DNA of 14,185 nucleotides from Candidatus Aphodomonas merdavium (GTDB taxonomy: Bacteria; Bacillota; Clostridia; Christensenellales; Aristaeellaceae), in assembly GCA_018715585.1 (NCBI GenBank), contig DVLH01000289.1, forward strand, positions 1 to 14,185, given 5' to 3'. Positions 6,946-13,582 of this stretch are shown in pieces (position 1 is the stretch's first letter; every line of letters starts with the position of its first letter). The position numbers and the translations under genes are program-made. Below the pieces are notes generated by a model. It saw only the letters and a list, made by a program, of their open reading frames with translations. It searched no databases and had not been told where the DNA came from.

Positions 6946-8583
6946 TTAAGAAAGGTTCTGCTTGGCAACCAGATGCGTTCCTCCGTAGATTTCGCGCAGC
7001 TTTGGCTTTTCGATCTTTCCCGTGGGGTTGCGCGGAACGTCTGCAAAAATAATCTTGCGCGGGCGCTTATAGCGCGGCAGTTCCATGCAGTATTGCTCAA
7101 TATCCTCCTGCGTGCAATCGCAGCCGGGTTTGCGCTCGATGATGGCGGCGGAGATCTCGCCCAGGCGGGCGTCGGGGAGGCCGATGACGGCCACATCCTT
7201 AACGGCAGGATGGGCGCTGAGGAACTCCTCGATCTGCACGGGGTAAATGTTTTCTCCGCCGGAGATGACGACGTCCTTCTTGCGGTCAACGAGGTAAATG
7301 AATCCGTCCTCGTCCTCCATGGCCATATCGCCGGTAAAGAGCCAGCCGTCGCGGAGCACTTCGGCCGTCGCTTTAGGATCGTTATAGTAGCACGTCATCA
7401 CGCCAGGCCCTTTCAGGCACAGCTCGCCCACATCGCCGCGCCGCACCGGTGCGCCCGATTCGTCCACGATCTTCGTTTGCCAGCCATAGCCTGCCTTGCC
7501 AATCGCGCCCACTTTTTCCACGTTTTCCACGCCCAGATGGACCGCGCCCGGGCCAATCGATTCGCTCAGGCCGTAGTTCGTGTCGTACTGGTGGTTGGGG
7601 AAATACGCGAGCCAGCGCTTAATCAAGCTGCGCGGCACGGGCTGCGCGCCGATATGCATCAAGCGCCACTGGGAGAGGTGGTAATCCTCCAGCCGCAGCG
7701 CCCCGCTATCGAGCGCGTTGAGGATGTCCTGTGCCCACGGCACAAGCAGCCATACGATGGTGCACCGCTCCTTGGAAACGGTCTCGAAGATGTACTCCGG
7801 CTTTGTCCCCTTGAGGATAACGGCGCGGCCGCCGGTGAGAAAGCTGCCAAACCAGTGCATCTTTGCGCCCGTGTGATAAAGCGGCGGGATGCAGAGGAAA
7901 ACATCGTCCTTCGTTTGACCGTGATGCGCCTGTTCTACGACGCAGGCATGCATCAGGCTCCTGTGCTTGTGCAAAATCGCCTTGGGAAAGCCAGTCGTGC
8001 CGGAGGAGAAGTAAATCGCCGCGTCGTCGTCGTCCGTCAGCGCAACCTTGGGCGTCGTGCTGGCGCAGTTGGCGGAAAGCTCCGTGTAGTCGTCCGCAAA
8101 GGGCGGGCAAAGCCCACTCCCCGCATAGAGCAGCAAGCGCCGCTGGCTGATGCGGTCGGCAATCTCCTCCACACGGCCAATGAACGACGAGCCGAAAACG
8201 AGCACGTCCACCTCGGCAAGGTTTAGGCAATATTCAATTTCTGCCGCCGTATAGCGGAAGTTGAGCGGCACAACAACAGCGCCCGTCTTGAGCACGCCGA
8301 AATAAATCGGCAGCCATTCCAGGCAGTTCATCATTAAGATGGCGACCTTCTTGCCCTTGCCAATCCCGCGGCTGATGAGCAGGTTGGCAAAACGGTTTGC
8401 CTTTTCATTAAAGACGTTCCAGGAAATCTCGCGGCGGTAATAATACGACTGCGTAGACTCAATCAGTTCAAATTCTTTCCAGGTCATATGCCGCTTCTCG
8501 CGCTGCTCTGGGTTGATTTCCACCAGCGCGATATCGTCCCCGTACCGTTTGCAGTTTTCTTCCAAAATCTGCGTAATCGGCAT
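6946..8583 (-). CDS. AMP-forming acyl-CoA synthetase (acyl-AMP ligase family)
   Basis: Predicted 545-residue adenylate-forming enzyme that activates a carboxylic acid with ATP and joins it to CoA. The P-loop-like motif YFSSGTTGFPK is at residues 191-201, followed by YGLSE (337-341), GWLFTGD (413-419), the hinge region DRKKDVVISGGENIYP (433-448) and the catalytic lysine in PTGK (Lys523). All core motifs are intact and the length is normal. The start is ATG 8583, with GGGGGG at 8590-8595 just upstream; an upstream in-frame extension of 23 codons would overlap the promoter. Residues 30-65 contain two successive W-x-x-F segments (TWKEF and SWNVF), an extended N-terminus that I believe occurs in a clostridial subgroup. 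Substrate (fatty, aromatic or carnitine-like acid) cannot be read from sequence. It has its own promoter and terminator and is not part of the citrate lyase operon. Confidence 0.88.
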   Translation of the reverse strand: MPITQILEENCKRYGDDIALVEINPEQREKRHMTWKEFELIESTQSYYYRREISWNVFNEKANRFANLLISRGIGKGKKVAILMMNCLEWLPIYFGVLKTGAVVVPLNFRYTAAEIEYCLNLAEVDVLVFGSSFIGRVEEIADRISQRRLLLYAGSGLCPPFADDYTELSANCASTTPKVALTDDDDAAIYFSSGTTGFPKAILHKHRSLMHACVVEQAHHGQTKDDVFLCIPPLYHTGAKMHWFGSFLTGGRAVILKGTKPEYIFETVSKERCTIVWLLVPWAQDILNALDSGALRLEDYHLSQWRLMHIGAQPVPRSLIKRWLAYFPNHQYDTNYGLSESIGPGAVHLGVENVEKVGAIGKAGYGWQTKIVDESGAPVRRGDVGELCLKGPGVMTCYYNDPKATAEVLRDGWLFTGDMAMEDEDGFIYLVDRKKDVVISGGENIYPVQIEEFLSAHPAVKDVAVIGLPDARLGEISAAIIERKPGCDCTQEDIEQYCMELPRYKRPRKIIFADVPRNPTGKIEKPKLREIYGGTHLVAKQNLS

Positions 8584-8605
8584 GAAGATCCCCCCTTTCT
8601 TTAAT

Positions 8606-8618
8606 ATACAACGTGTAT
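8606..8618 (-). promoter_or_regulatory. Possible operator palindrome near the acyl-CoA synthetase start site
   Basis: Inverted repeat ATACA-3 nt-TGTAT directly downstream of the preferred -10 box, overlapping the expected transcription start. The position would suit a repressor such as a TetR-type acyl-CoA sensor, but the arms are only 5 bp and no regulator gene is in the window. Confidence 0.3.
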
Positions 8619-8619
8619 T

Positions 8620-8648
8620 AGAATAGCACAAAGATGCATTTCTGTAAA
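8620..8648 (-). promoter_or_regulatory. SigmaA-type promoter for the acyl-CoA synthetase gene
   Basis: On the - strand, TTTACA (8643-8648) and TATTCT (8620-8625) are spaced by 17 bp and give a leader of about 30 nt. A second pair, TTGTGC (8626-8631) and TATATT (8603-8608), is also spaced by 17 bp, but would start transcription at the ribosome binding site, so it is less likely. Confidence 0.5.
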
Positions 8649-8665
8649 GCAAAATATCGTTTTCT

Positions 8666-8694
8666 TCATATTTTTATTGTCCAAAGCATACCGT
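8666..8694 (+). promoter_or_regulatory. Sigma-E-like sporulation promoter upstream of the YlbJ-like gene
   Basis: TCATATT (8666-8672) fits the -35 pattern KHATATT at all positions. CATACCGT (8687-8694) matches 6 of 8 positions of the -10 pattern CATACAHT, and the spacer is exactly 14 nt. YlbJ of Bacillus subtilis is made in the mother cell under sigma-E, so the match is in the expected place. Transcription would begin near 8700. Confidence 0.5.
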
Positions 8695-8700
8695 CAATGC

Positions 8701-9594
8701 ATGAAAACAGACTGCGTGCAAAAAGCCAAAAACGCTCCTCCCTCCAGCGCCGCGCCGGGCGTGCGCACGCGTTTGTCTGCCAGGAGAGCCGGGCAGGCTG
8801 TGCTTTGGTGCGCACTCCTTTGCGCGCTCGCGCTGCATCCGCAAGCAGCCATGGAAGCAGCCCGGACGGCCTGCCGGCAATGGGCGACAGGCGTAATGCC
8901 CGCGCTGTTCCCCTTTTTGGTGCTTAGCCAAATGCTGGCAAACGCCGTAGGCGGCAGCACGATGGCCGTCCCGGCGGCCATGCTGGCGGGTTCTCCGGCA
9001 GGCGCCAGGCTGCTCGCGCTCGGAGGCGGTGCAAACGCGCAGCGCAAAGCCGCCCTCTGCGCCACCGCCAGCCCACTGTTTTTGCTTGGCACGCTTGAAG
9101 GCGGCGTGCCGATGATCGCAGCGCATTGGCTCGGCGCAGCCGTCTCTTATGGATTTGTATGCCTGCTGACGCCCAAGGACAGCGACAAGGGCGCGCTGCC
9201 CGCTGCGCCCCCCGCAGCGCTTGCAAAAATCATCGCCGGCGGCGCGGATGCGATGCTTTCCGTCTGCGGATGCATGGTTTTCTTTTCCGTGCTGACAGCG
9301 CTGGCAGAGGCGCTTCATCCCCTTGCGCCGCCTGCCGGTGCCGCGCTGGCAGCGCTGCTGGAAATGGCGGGAGGCTGCGCGCGCATTGCATCGCTCCCCC
9401 TTGCGCCCATACAGCGCGGCGCGCTTTTATGCGCGGCCGCTTCCTTTGGCGGGCTCTCCGTTTTTTGGCAAAACATGCCCTATCTGCGCGCCGCAGGCGT
9501 AAACATTTGCCTCCAATTTGCGGCAAAGCTCGTTCACGCTTTCGCCGCGTATGCGATTTACCTTCTGCTTTGCTCCGTTTTTCTCCCGGCCTAG
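8701..9594 (+). CDS. YlbJ-like sporulation integral membrane protein (GATE/nucleoside-recognition fold), short form
   Basis: Predicted membrane protein of up to 297 residues with several hydrophobic helices, for example around 8800-8850, 8890-8950, 9100-9170 and 9500-9590. Family-like segments are WATGVMPALFPFLVLSQML near the N-terminus, GSPAGARLL (YlbJ proteins have a GYPxGAK-like segment here), SPLFLLGTLEGG, and SFGGLSVFWQNM near the C-terminus. YlbJ proteins are usually near 400 residues; this one lacks much of the central loop. The start is uncertain. ATG 8701 has no ribosome binding site and nearly coincides with the predicted transcription start; GTG 8761 or GTG 8800 (AGGAGA 12 nt upstream) would still keep all helices. 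In Bacillus, YlbJ is needed for proper spore formation; a transport role for the fold is inferred. It is divergent from the acyl-CoA synthetase gene. Confidence 0.7.
   Translation: MKTDCVQKAKNAPPSSAAPGVRTRLSARRAGQAVLWCALLCALALHPQAAMEAARTACRQWATGVMPALFPFLVLSQMLANAVGGSTMAVPAAMLAGSPAGARLLALGGGANAQRKAALCATASPLFLLGTLEGGVPMIAAHWLGAAVSYGFVCLLTPKDSDKGALPAAPPAALAKIIAGGADAMLSVCGCMVFFSVLTALAEALHPLAPPAGAALAALLEMAGGCARIASLPLAPIQRGALLCAAASFGGLSVFWQNMPYLRAAGVNICLQFAAKLVHAFAAYAIYLLLCSVFLPA
8782..8787 (+). promoter_or_regulatory. Possible internal ribosome binding site for a later YlbJ start
   Basis: AGGAGA, 12 nt before the in-frame GTG at 8800. This is the only purine-rich site of this strength between the sigma-E-like promoter and the first membrane helix. 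It suggests the true protein may start at 8800 (264 residues). Confidence 0.35.
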
Positions 9595-9617
9595 AGCTGG
9601 CAAGCCGCTGGCGCGGC

Positions 9618-9648
9618 CAGAAACACGCCGCCGCGGTTCTGTCTTTTT
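9618..9648 (+). terminator. Possible terminator of the YlbJ-like gene
   Basis: An imperfect hairpin (CAGAA at 9618-9622 pairing with TTCTG at 9637-9641, plus an inner GC part with two bulged A bases) is followed by TC and TTTTT at 9644-9648. It lies 23 nt after the stop codon. The bulges make it weaker than the other terminators here. Confidence 0.4.
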
Positions 9649-9863
9649 GTTCTGCCTCCGGCCGCCTTCCCCCCCGTCGCTCTCTCCGCCGGTCGCTGCG
9701 GCCGTTGCGCCATGCGCGCAATTTGGGGATGGTTGCTTGTTTTTTGCAAACGGTGCACGCAGCCTTTTTCATCTGGAACCCGCAACGCAAGGGCACGCAT
9801 CATATGCTATTTTGCCTCGCCGTTTTGCGGCAGGCATGGCTGACACCCCTGCGCCCGCGCAAC
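9649..9863. other. Intergenic stretch with no identified feature
   Basis: About 215 bases between the YlbJ-like gene and the end of the ABC transporter operon, with a pyrimidine-rich start on the + strand. Several frames are open on both strands, but they run through the neighbouring genes or terminators and have low-complexity, Arg-rich or Pro-rich translations. I see no promoter, RNA gene or repeat. Confidence 0.5.
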
Positions 9864-9889
9864 AAAAAAAGGGGCGCGCAAGCGCCCCT
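9864..9889 (-). terminator. Rho-independent terminator of the ABC transporter operon
   Basis: 7-bp perfect stem (GGGGCGC 9871-9877 with GCGCCCC 9882-9888), extended by one A-T pair, with a 4-nt loop. Reading on the - strand it is followed by TTTTTTT (complement of 9864-9870). It lies about 17 nt past the stop of the last permease gene. Confidence 0.9.
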
Positions 9890-9905
9890 ACTATCTTCCC
9901 GCTGC

Positions 9906-10949
9906 CTATTTGGCTGCTGCATGACTCCTGCGGACGATCGGATGCTCCACGAAGTAATTGAGCACCATCACCAGCAACAGCACAGCGCCCCAGATGAGCG
10001 TGATGTAGTAGCTGGAAATCTGCGGAAAACGATTGATGCCCGTCTCCAGCAGGCGCAGCAGCACGATGGCCAGCAGCACGCCGGAAATCTTTCCGCGCCC
10101 GCCTGTGGGACTGACACCGCCCAGGACGATAATCAGGATGCATTGGAGCGTATAAACGCTGCCGTAGTCCGCGCGGGCGGAGTTATAGTTGGCCAGCATA
10201 ATCATGCCGCCAAGCGCTGCCAGCACGCCGGAAATGCAGTACGTTTTGATGAGCATTGCGTCCACCTTTACGCCGGAAAAGCGCGCCACGTTTTCGCTCG
10301 TGCCCATCATGTAGAGCTTTTTGCCGTAGGCCGTGCGGTTGAGCAGAAACCAGATGAAAACCGCCGCAACCGCAAAGAAAATCAGCTGCACGGGGATTAA
10401 GCCCATCATTGTGCCGCGCTTGCCCGGCACGACATCCAGGATCTTGTTGTTGATGGCAGCCGAATACGCCTTGGGCAGCTTGCTGACGGCATTGCCGTTG
10501 GTTACCACCATGGAAACGCCCGTGAGCAGCTGGTTGACGCCGAGCGTAGCGAGGATCGGCGGGATTTTTACCTTGGAAATGAGCGTGCCGTTGAGCGTGC
10601 CCGCCGCTGCGCCGAGCAGCGCTGCCATGGCAAACGCTGCCGGGATTACCCACCAGCCAATCACGCCTTCTTCGTTCATCTGCGAACGCATGAACATCGC
10701 CATCAAAATCGACGCCAGGTTGGCAATGCCGACGGAGGAAAGGTCGATTCCCCCGGTGATCATGCAGATCATCGCACCCAGCGACATCAAGCCGAACTCC
10801 GGGAACTGGCCGGCCATCGTTTGGAAGTTGACGATGGTGTAAAACTTATCAAACCTCGTAATTGCCATGAAGATCAGCCAGGCGGCAATCATGATCACCA
10901 GACGGGCGATATGGCGATCTTTGCGGTAAAACTGTGTAAACGCGTTCAT
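9906..10949 (-). CDS. ABC transporter permease, RbsC/LsrD type (second permease)
   Basis: Predicted 347-residue inner-membrane permease of the branched-chain/ribose (BPD_transp_2) family, with 8 or more hydrophobic helices. TGGIDLS at residues 65-71 is the family hallmark. The region GTSENVARFSGVKV (216-229) followed by a hydrophobic helix is the cytoplasmic coupling loop that contacts the ATPase, and LGGVSPTGGRGKISG (276-290) is a further conserved segment. The start ATG 10949 overlaps the stop of the preceding permease (ATGA) and has GGAGG at 10957-10961, so the two proteins are probably made in step. Together with the first permease it would form a heterodimeric channel, as in Lsr, Rha and Ytf importers. 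Substrate is not determined by this gene. Confidence 0.92.
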   Translation of the reverse strand: MNAFTQFYRKDRHIARLVIMIAAWLIFMAITRFDKFYTIVNFQTMAGQFPEFGLMSLGAMICMITGGIDLSSVGIANLASILMAMFMRSQMNEEGVIGWWVIPAAFAMAALLGAAAGTLNGTLISKVKIPPILATLGVNQLLTGVSMVVTNGNAVSKLPKAYSAAINNKILDVVPGKRGTMMGLIPVQLIFFAVAAVFIWFLLNRTAYGKKLYMMGTSENVARFSGVKVDAMLIKTYCISGVLAALGGMIMLANYNSARADYGSVYTLQCILIIVLGGVSPTGGRGKISGVLLAIVLLRLLETGINRFPQISSYYITLIWGAVLLLVMVLNYFVEHPIVRRSHAAAK

Positions 10950-11980
10950 TTGACCGCCTCCTTCTTCAGATTGCGAAGCCCGGCCTTGCGCGCACGGGTA
11001 ACCTGCATCGCAGAAAGGCCCGTACCAAGCACGATCAGCGCACCGACGAACACGTCTTTCCAAACGGTGGGAATCCCGATGAGAATCATCGAGTTTTCCA
11101 CAACGACAATCAGCGCCGTTCCCAGCATGCAGCCAAAGAGCGTTCCCGAACCGCCAACAATCGCCGTGCCGCCCAGCACGACGCCCGCGATAATGTTCAT
11201 CTCCATGCCCAGCATGTTCGTAGGATGCATCTGCTGCATCATGCACACGCGGCACAGGCCCGCAAGCGCCGAAATCATCCCCACGAACACAAACATGAAA
11301 AAGCGGGTGCGCTTTACGTTAAACCCCGCACGGTGCGCGGAAACGGGATTGCCGCCAATGGCATAGATGCCGCGGCCGAACATCGTGCGGTTCAGGAGGA
11401 TATAGGAAAAAACCAGCACGATTACAAGCGCTAAAAATGTCGTTGGCATTCGGCTTGTCAGGCCGGATTCGTTGTTCTTGGCAATAAACAGCGCAGACGT
11501 GCCAAACTCGCGCATTCCTTCGGGAATAACGGCCAGCTGCTTGGAATTGAGCGTGCCCTGCATGAACCCTTTGAACACGCTGGCGGAGCCGAGGGTGACG
11601 ATCATCGCCGGCAGCTCGAAATAGCCGATGAACACGCCGTTGAACGCGCCCAGCAGCGCCCCGATTCCAAGCGCAATGAGAATAGGAAGCCAGACGCCGC
11701 CCGTATAGTCCGCATCCAGCAGCAATTTTGTCGTCGCATAGGACGACAGCGACGCCAACGCAGGAAAGGAGACGTCAAATCCGCCGGAAACGATGACCAT
11801 AAACTCGCTGATGGCAAAGATCCCCGGAACAACCAACGCGCTGAGCAAATCGACGATGTTGTTGGGGGTAAAGAACTGGCCGGAGCGGATTTCAATGAGC
11901 AGGCACAGCGCGAGAAAGACGAGCGAAATATAAAACTCATTGCGCCCCGTCAGCTTACGGATTGCTTTTTTTGTGTTCAT
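10946..11980 (-). CDS. ABC transporter permease, RbsC/LsrC type (first permease)
   Basis: Predicted 344-residue membrane permease of the ribose/AI-2/rhamnose transporter family with about 8-10 hydrophobic helices. The hallmark SGGFDVS is at residues 65-71, IGGNPVSAHRAGFNVKRTR (208-226) is the coupling loop, and VLGGTAIVGGSGT (268-280) is typical for the family. The start ATG 11980 follows the ATPase gene by 12 nt, with GGAGGG overlapping the ATPase stop codon. It overlaps the next permease gene by 4 bp. The two permeases differ clearly in sequence, so they are not a recent tandem duplication; they are presumably the two halves of one channel. Confidence 0.92.
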   Translation of the reverse strand: MNTKKAIRKLTGRNEFYISLVFLALCLLIEIRSGQFFTPNNIVDLLSALVVPGIFAISEFMVIVSGGFDVSFPALASLSSYATTKLLLDADYTGGVWLPILIALGIGALLGAFNGVFIGYFELPAMIVTLGSASVFKGFMQGTLNSKQLAVIPEGMREFGTSALFIAKNNESGLTSRMPTTFLALVIVLVFSYILLNRTMFGRGIYAIGGNPVSAHRAGFNVKRTRFFMFVFVGMISALAGLCRVCMMQQMHPTNMLGMEMNIIAGVVLGGTAIVGGSGTLFGCMLGTALIVVVENSMILIGIPTVWKDVFVGALIVLGTGLSAMQVTRARKAGLRNLKKEAVK

Positions 11981-11992
11981 CTTCGTCCCTCC

Positions 11993-13477
11993 TTACATCA
12001 TGTGCGCCAGTACGAGGGCTTCATCGGCCTGGGCAGGGTCGAGCTGCGCCACGATTTTACCGGCCTTCATGACGAGCAGGCGAGAGCAGTTCTGCAACAC
12101 TTCGGGCATATCGTCGGAAATGATGATGATGGCCATGCCCTGGTCCGCCAAGCGCTGAAGAATCGCGTGGATATCATGCTTGGAACCGATATCGACGCCC
12201 ACGGTCGGTCCGTTGAGCACCAGCACGTCCAGGTTGCATGCAAGCCATTTGGCCAGCACGATGCGTTGCTGGTTGCCTCCGGAAAGCGTTGAGCAGGCGT
12301 TTTCCGGGTTGGGCGTGGCGATGGCCATTTCCTTCACCCATTTGTCCACCTCCGCCTGGCGCTTTTTGCGGTCGAGCACGCCCGCTTTTTTCGTCAGATG
12401 GTCAATTTCTGCAATGACAATGTTGTCAGAAATCGGCTGCGGAAGGAATAACCCTTCGCTGAGACGGTCCTCCGGCACATAGCCGATGCCGTTTGCAATC
12501 GCGTCGCGCGGGCTGGCGATGGTGATGGGTTTTCCGTCTTTGAGAATCTGGCCGCCGGATGTCTTGCGCAATCCAAAGAGTGAAAGCGCAAGCTCCGTCC
12601 GCCCGGAGTCCAGCAGGCCCGTCACGCCCAGGATCTCACCGCGCTTGAGCGAAAAGGAGACGTTCTCAAACGCGCCGGGCACGCTCAGGTTCTTCACCTC
12701 CAGCACGTTTTTATCGCTCTGGAAGCTCGGTTTGAACTTCACGTCGTCAAACTCGCGCCCGGTCATATAGTAGGAGAACTTGCGGTCGTCCAGGTCCGCG
12801 GTATTGCCGGAAACGATCAGCCTGCCGGAACGGAAGATCGTAAAGCGCTCCGAGATTTCAAAAACTTCGTTGAGCTTGTGGCTCACAAACAGGATGGAAA
12901 TGCCCTGCGCCTTGAGCTTGAGGATGATTTCAAACAGCGCCTGCACTTCTTTTTTGGTCAGCGCCGTCGTCGGTTCATCCATGATGATCAGCTTGGCGTC
13001 GAACATCAGCGCCCGGCAGATTGCCACCATCTGTTTTTCCGCCACCGTCAGCGAACCGACCAGGCGGTCCAGCTCAATGGAAAAATTGATCTTCGCAAGC
13101 GCTTCCTCGGCGATTTTGCGCATATGGCGCTTGTTGACGAACTTCCTCCCGGCGGCCAGCTCCGTATTGAACGCCAGGTTTTCCATCACTGTCAAATTGG
13201 GAAAAACAGAAAAATCCTGATAGATGACCTGAATGCCCATGGCAATCGCTTCCAAGGGCGTTACGCGGGAATACTTTTTGCCGTTAAATTCAATGTAGCC
13301 GGAATCCGGCTGATATACACCGCAAATGACTTTGATCAGCGTCGATTTGCCGCATCCGTTTTCGCCGGCAAGGCAGTGGATTTCACCCGGTTTAATCTGA
13401 AGCGAAACGTTCGTCAGCGCCTTGACGCCGGCAAACGATTTTGAAATCTCTACCGCCTTGAGCAGGTATTCGGACAT
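11993..13477 (-). CDS. Sugar-type ABC transporter ATP-binding protein, RbsA/LsrA family
   Basis: Predicted 494-residue cytoplasmic ATPase with two nucleotide-binding domains in one chain, which drives the two permeases. Domain 1 is intact: Walker A GENGCGKST (residues 38-46), Q-loop YQDF (86-89), signature LTVAEKQ (143-149), Walker B LIIMDEP with Glu168, and His200 in the switch. Domain 2 has a lysine-less Walker A, GLLDSGRTE (287-295), as is usual in the RbsA family, and a good signature LSGGNQQ (398-404). Its Walker B reads VLVLNGPTVGVD (418-429): Asn422 and Gly423 stand where Asp and Glu are expected, and the switch His is Asp455. So one ATP site probably lacks hydrolysis. The start ATG 13477 has GGGAGGGG upstream. 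The gene lies between the binding-protein gene and the first permease gene. Confidence 0.93.
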   Translation of the reverse strand: MSEYLLKAVEISKSFAGVKALTNVSLQIKPGEIHCLAGENGCGKSTLIKVICGVYQPDSGYIEFNGKKYSRVTPLEAIAMGIQVIYQDFSVFPNLTVMENLAFNTELAAGRKFVNKRHMRKIAEEALAKINFSIELDRLVGSLTVAEKQMVAICRALMFDAKLIIMDEPTTALTKKEVQALFEIILKLKAQGISILFVSHKLNEVFEISERFTIFRSGRLIVSGNTADLDDRKFSYYMTGREFDDVKFKPSFQSDKNVLEVKNLSVPGAFENVSFSLKRGEILGVTGLLDSGRTELALSLFGLRKTSGGQILKDGKPITIASPRDAIANGIGYVPEDRLSEGLFLPQPISDNIVIAEIDHLTKKAGVLDRKKRQAEVDKWVKEMAIATPNPENACSTLSGGNQQRIVLAKWLACNLDVLVLNGPTVGVDIGSKHDIHAILQRLADQGMAIIIISDDMPEVLQNCSRLLVMKAGKIVAQLDPAQADEALVLAHMM

Positions 13478-13518
13478 CGCCTATCCCCTCCCTTGAGTCT
13501 GTAAAAGCCGCTTCCTGC

Positions 13519-13530
13519 CCGCCGCGGCGG
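13519..13530. repeat. 12-bp perfect palindrome CCGCCGCGGCGG
   Basis: A self-complementary GC-rich sequence in the gap between the binding-protein and ATPase genes, 12 bases downstream (in transcription order) of the larger tetraloop hairpin. It can form only a 4-bp hairpin, so it may be a secondary RNA structure or simple GC bias. Confidence 0.35.
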
Positions 13531-13542
13531 ACACAAAGGCGC

Positions 13543-13566
13543 GCGGGGAGCCTTGCGGCCCCCCGC
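13543..13566 (-). promoter_or_regulatory. Intercistronic GCAA-tetraloop hairpin after the binding-protein gene
   Basis: In the - strand RNA this forms a 10-bp stem (arms 13557-13566 and 13543-13552) with one G-U pair closing on a GCAA loop. The wobble pairs only in the - strand transcript, supporting that orientation. It begins 16 nt after the binding-protein stop and has only a weak T run (CCTTTG) after it. Such elements in binding-protein operons protect the upstream mRNA or partly terminate transcription, so the binding protein is made in excess. Confidence 0.7.
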
Positions 13567-13582
13567 TCAGCGGTATGCGAAA

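Noticed and set aside
6524..6949. 141-codon open frame on the + strand between the flavodoxin-like and acyl-CoA synthetase genes
   Set aside because: It runs antisense through a strong promoter, a clear terminator and into the neighbouring gene's end. The translation is Ser/Pro/Ala-rich and has no ribosome binding site.
6973..8226. 417-codon open frame on the + strand opposite the acyl-CoA synthetase gene
   Set aside because: Antisense to a gene with all catalytic motifs; no ribosome binding site and no recognisable protein motif.
9126..10400. 424-codon open frame on the + strand spanning the YlbJ-like gene end and the permease gene
   Set aside because: It changes from a frame-shifted shadow of one gene to an antisense shadow of another and passes through a terminator; low-complexity translation.
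10950..11255. N-terminal extension of the second permease into the first permease gene
   Set aside because: The extension is a frame-shifted shadow with His/Arg/Gly-rich sequence; ATG 10949 with its GGAGG site and 4-bp overlap is the natural start.
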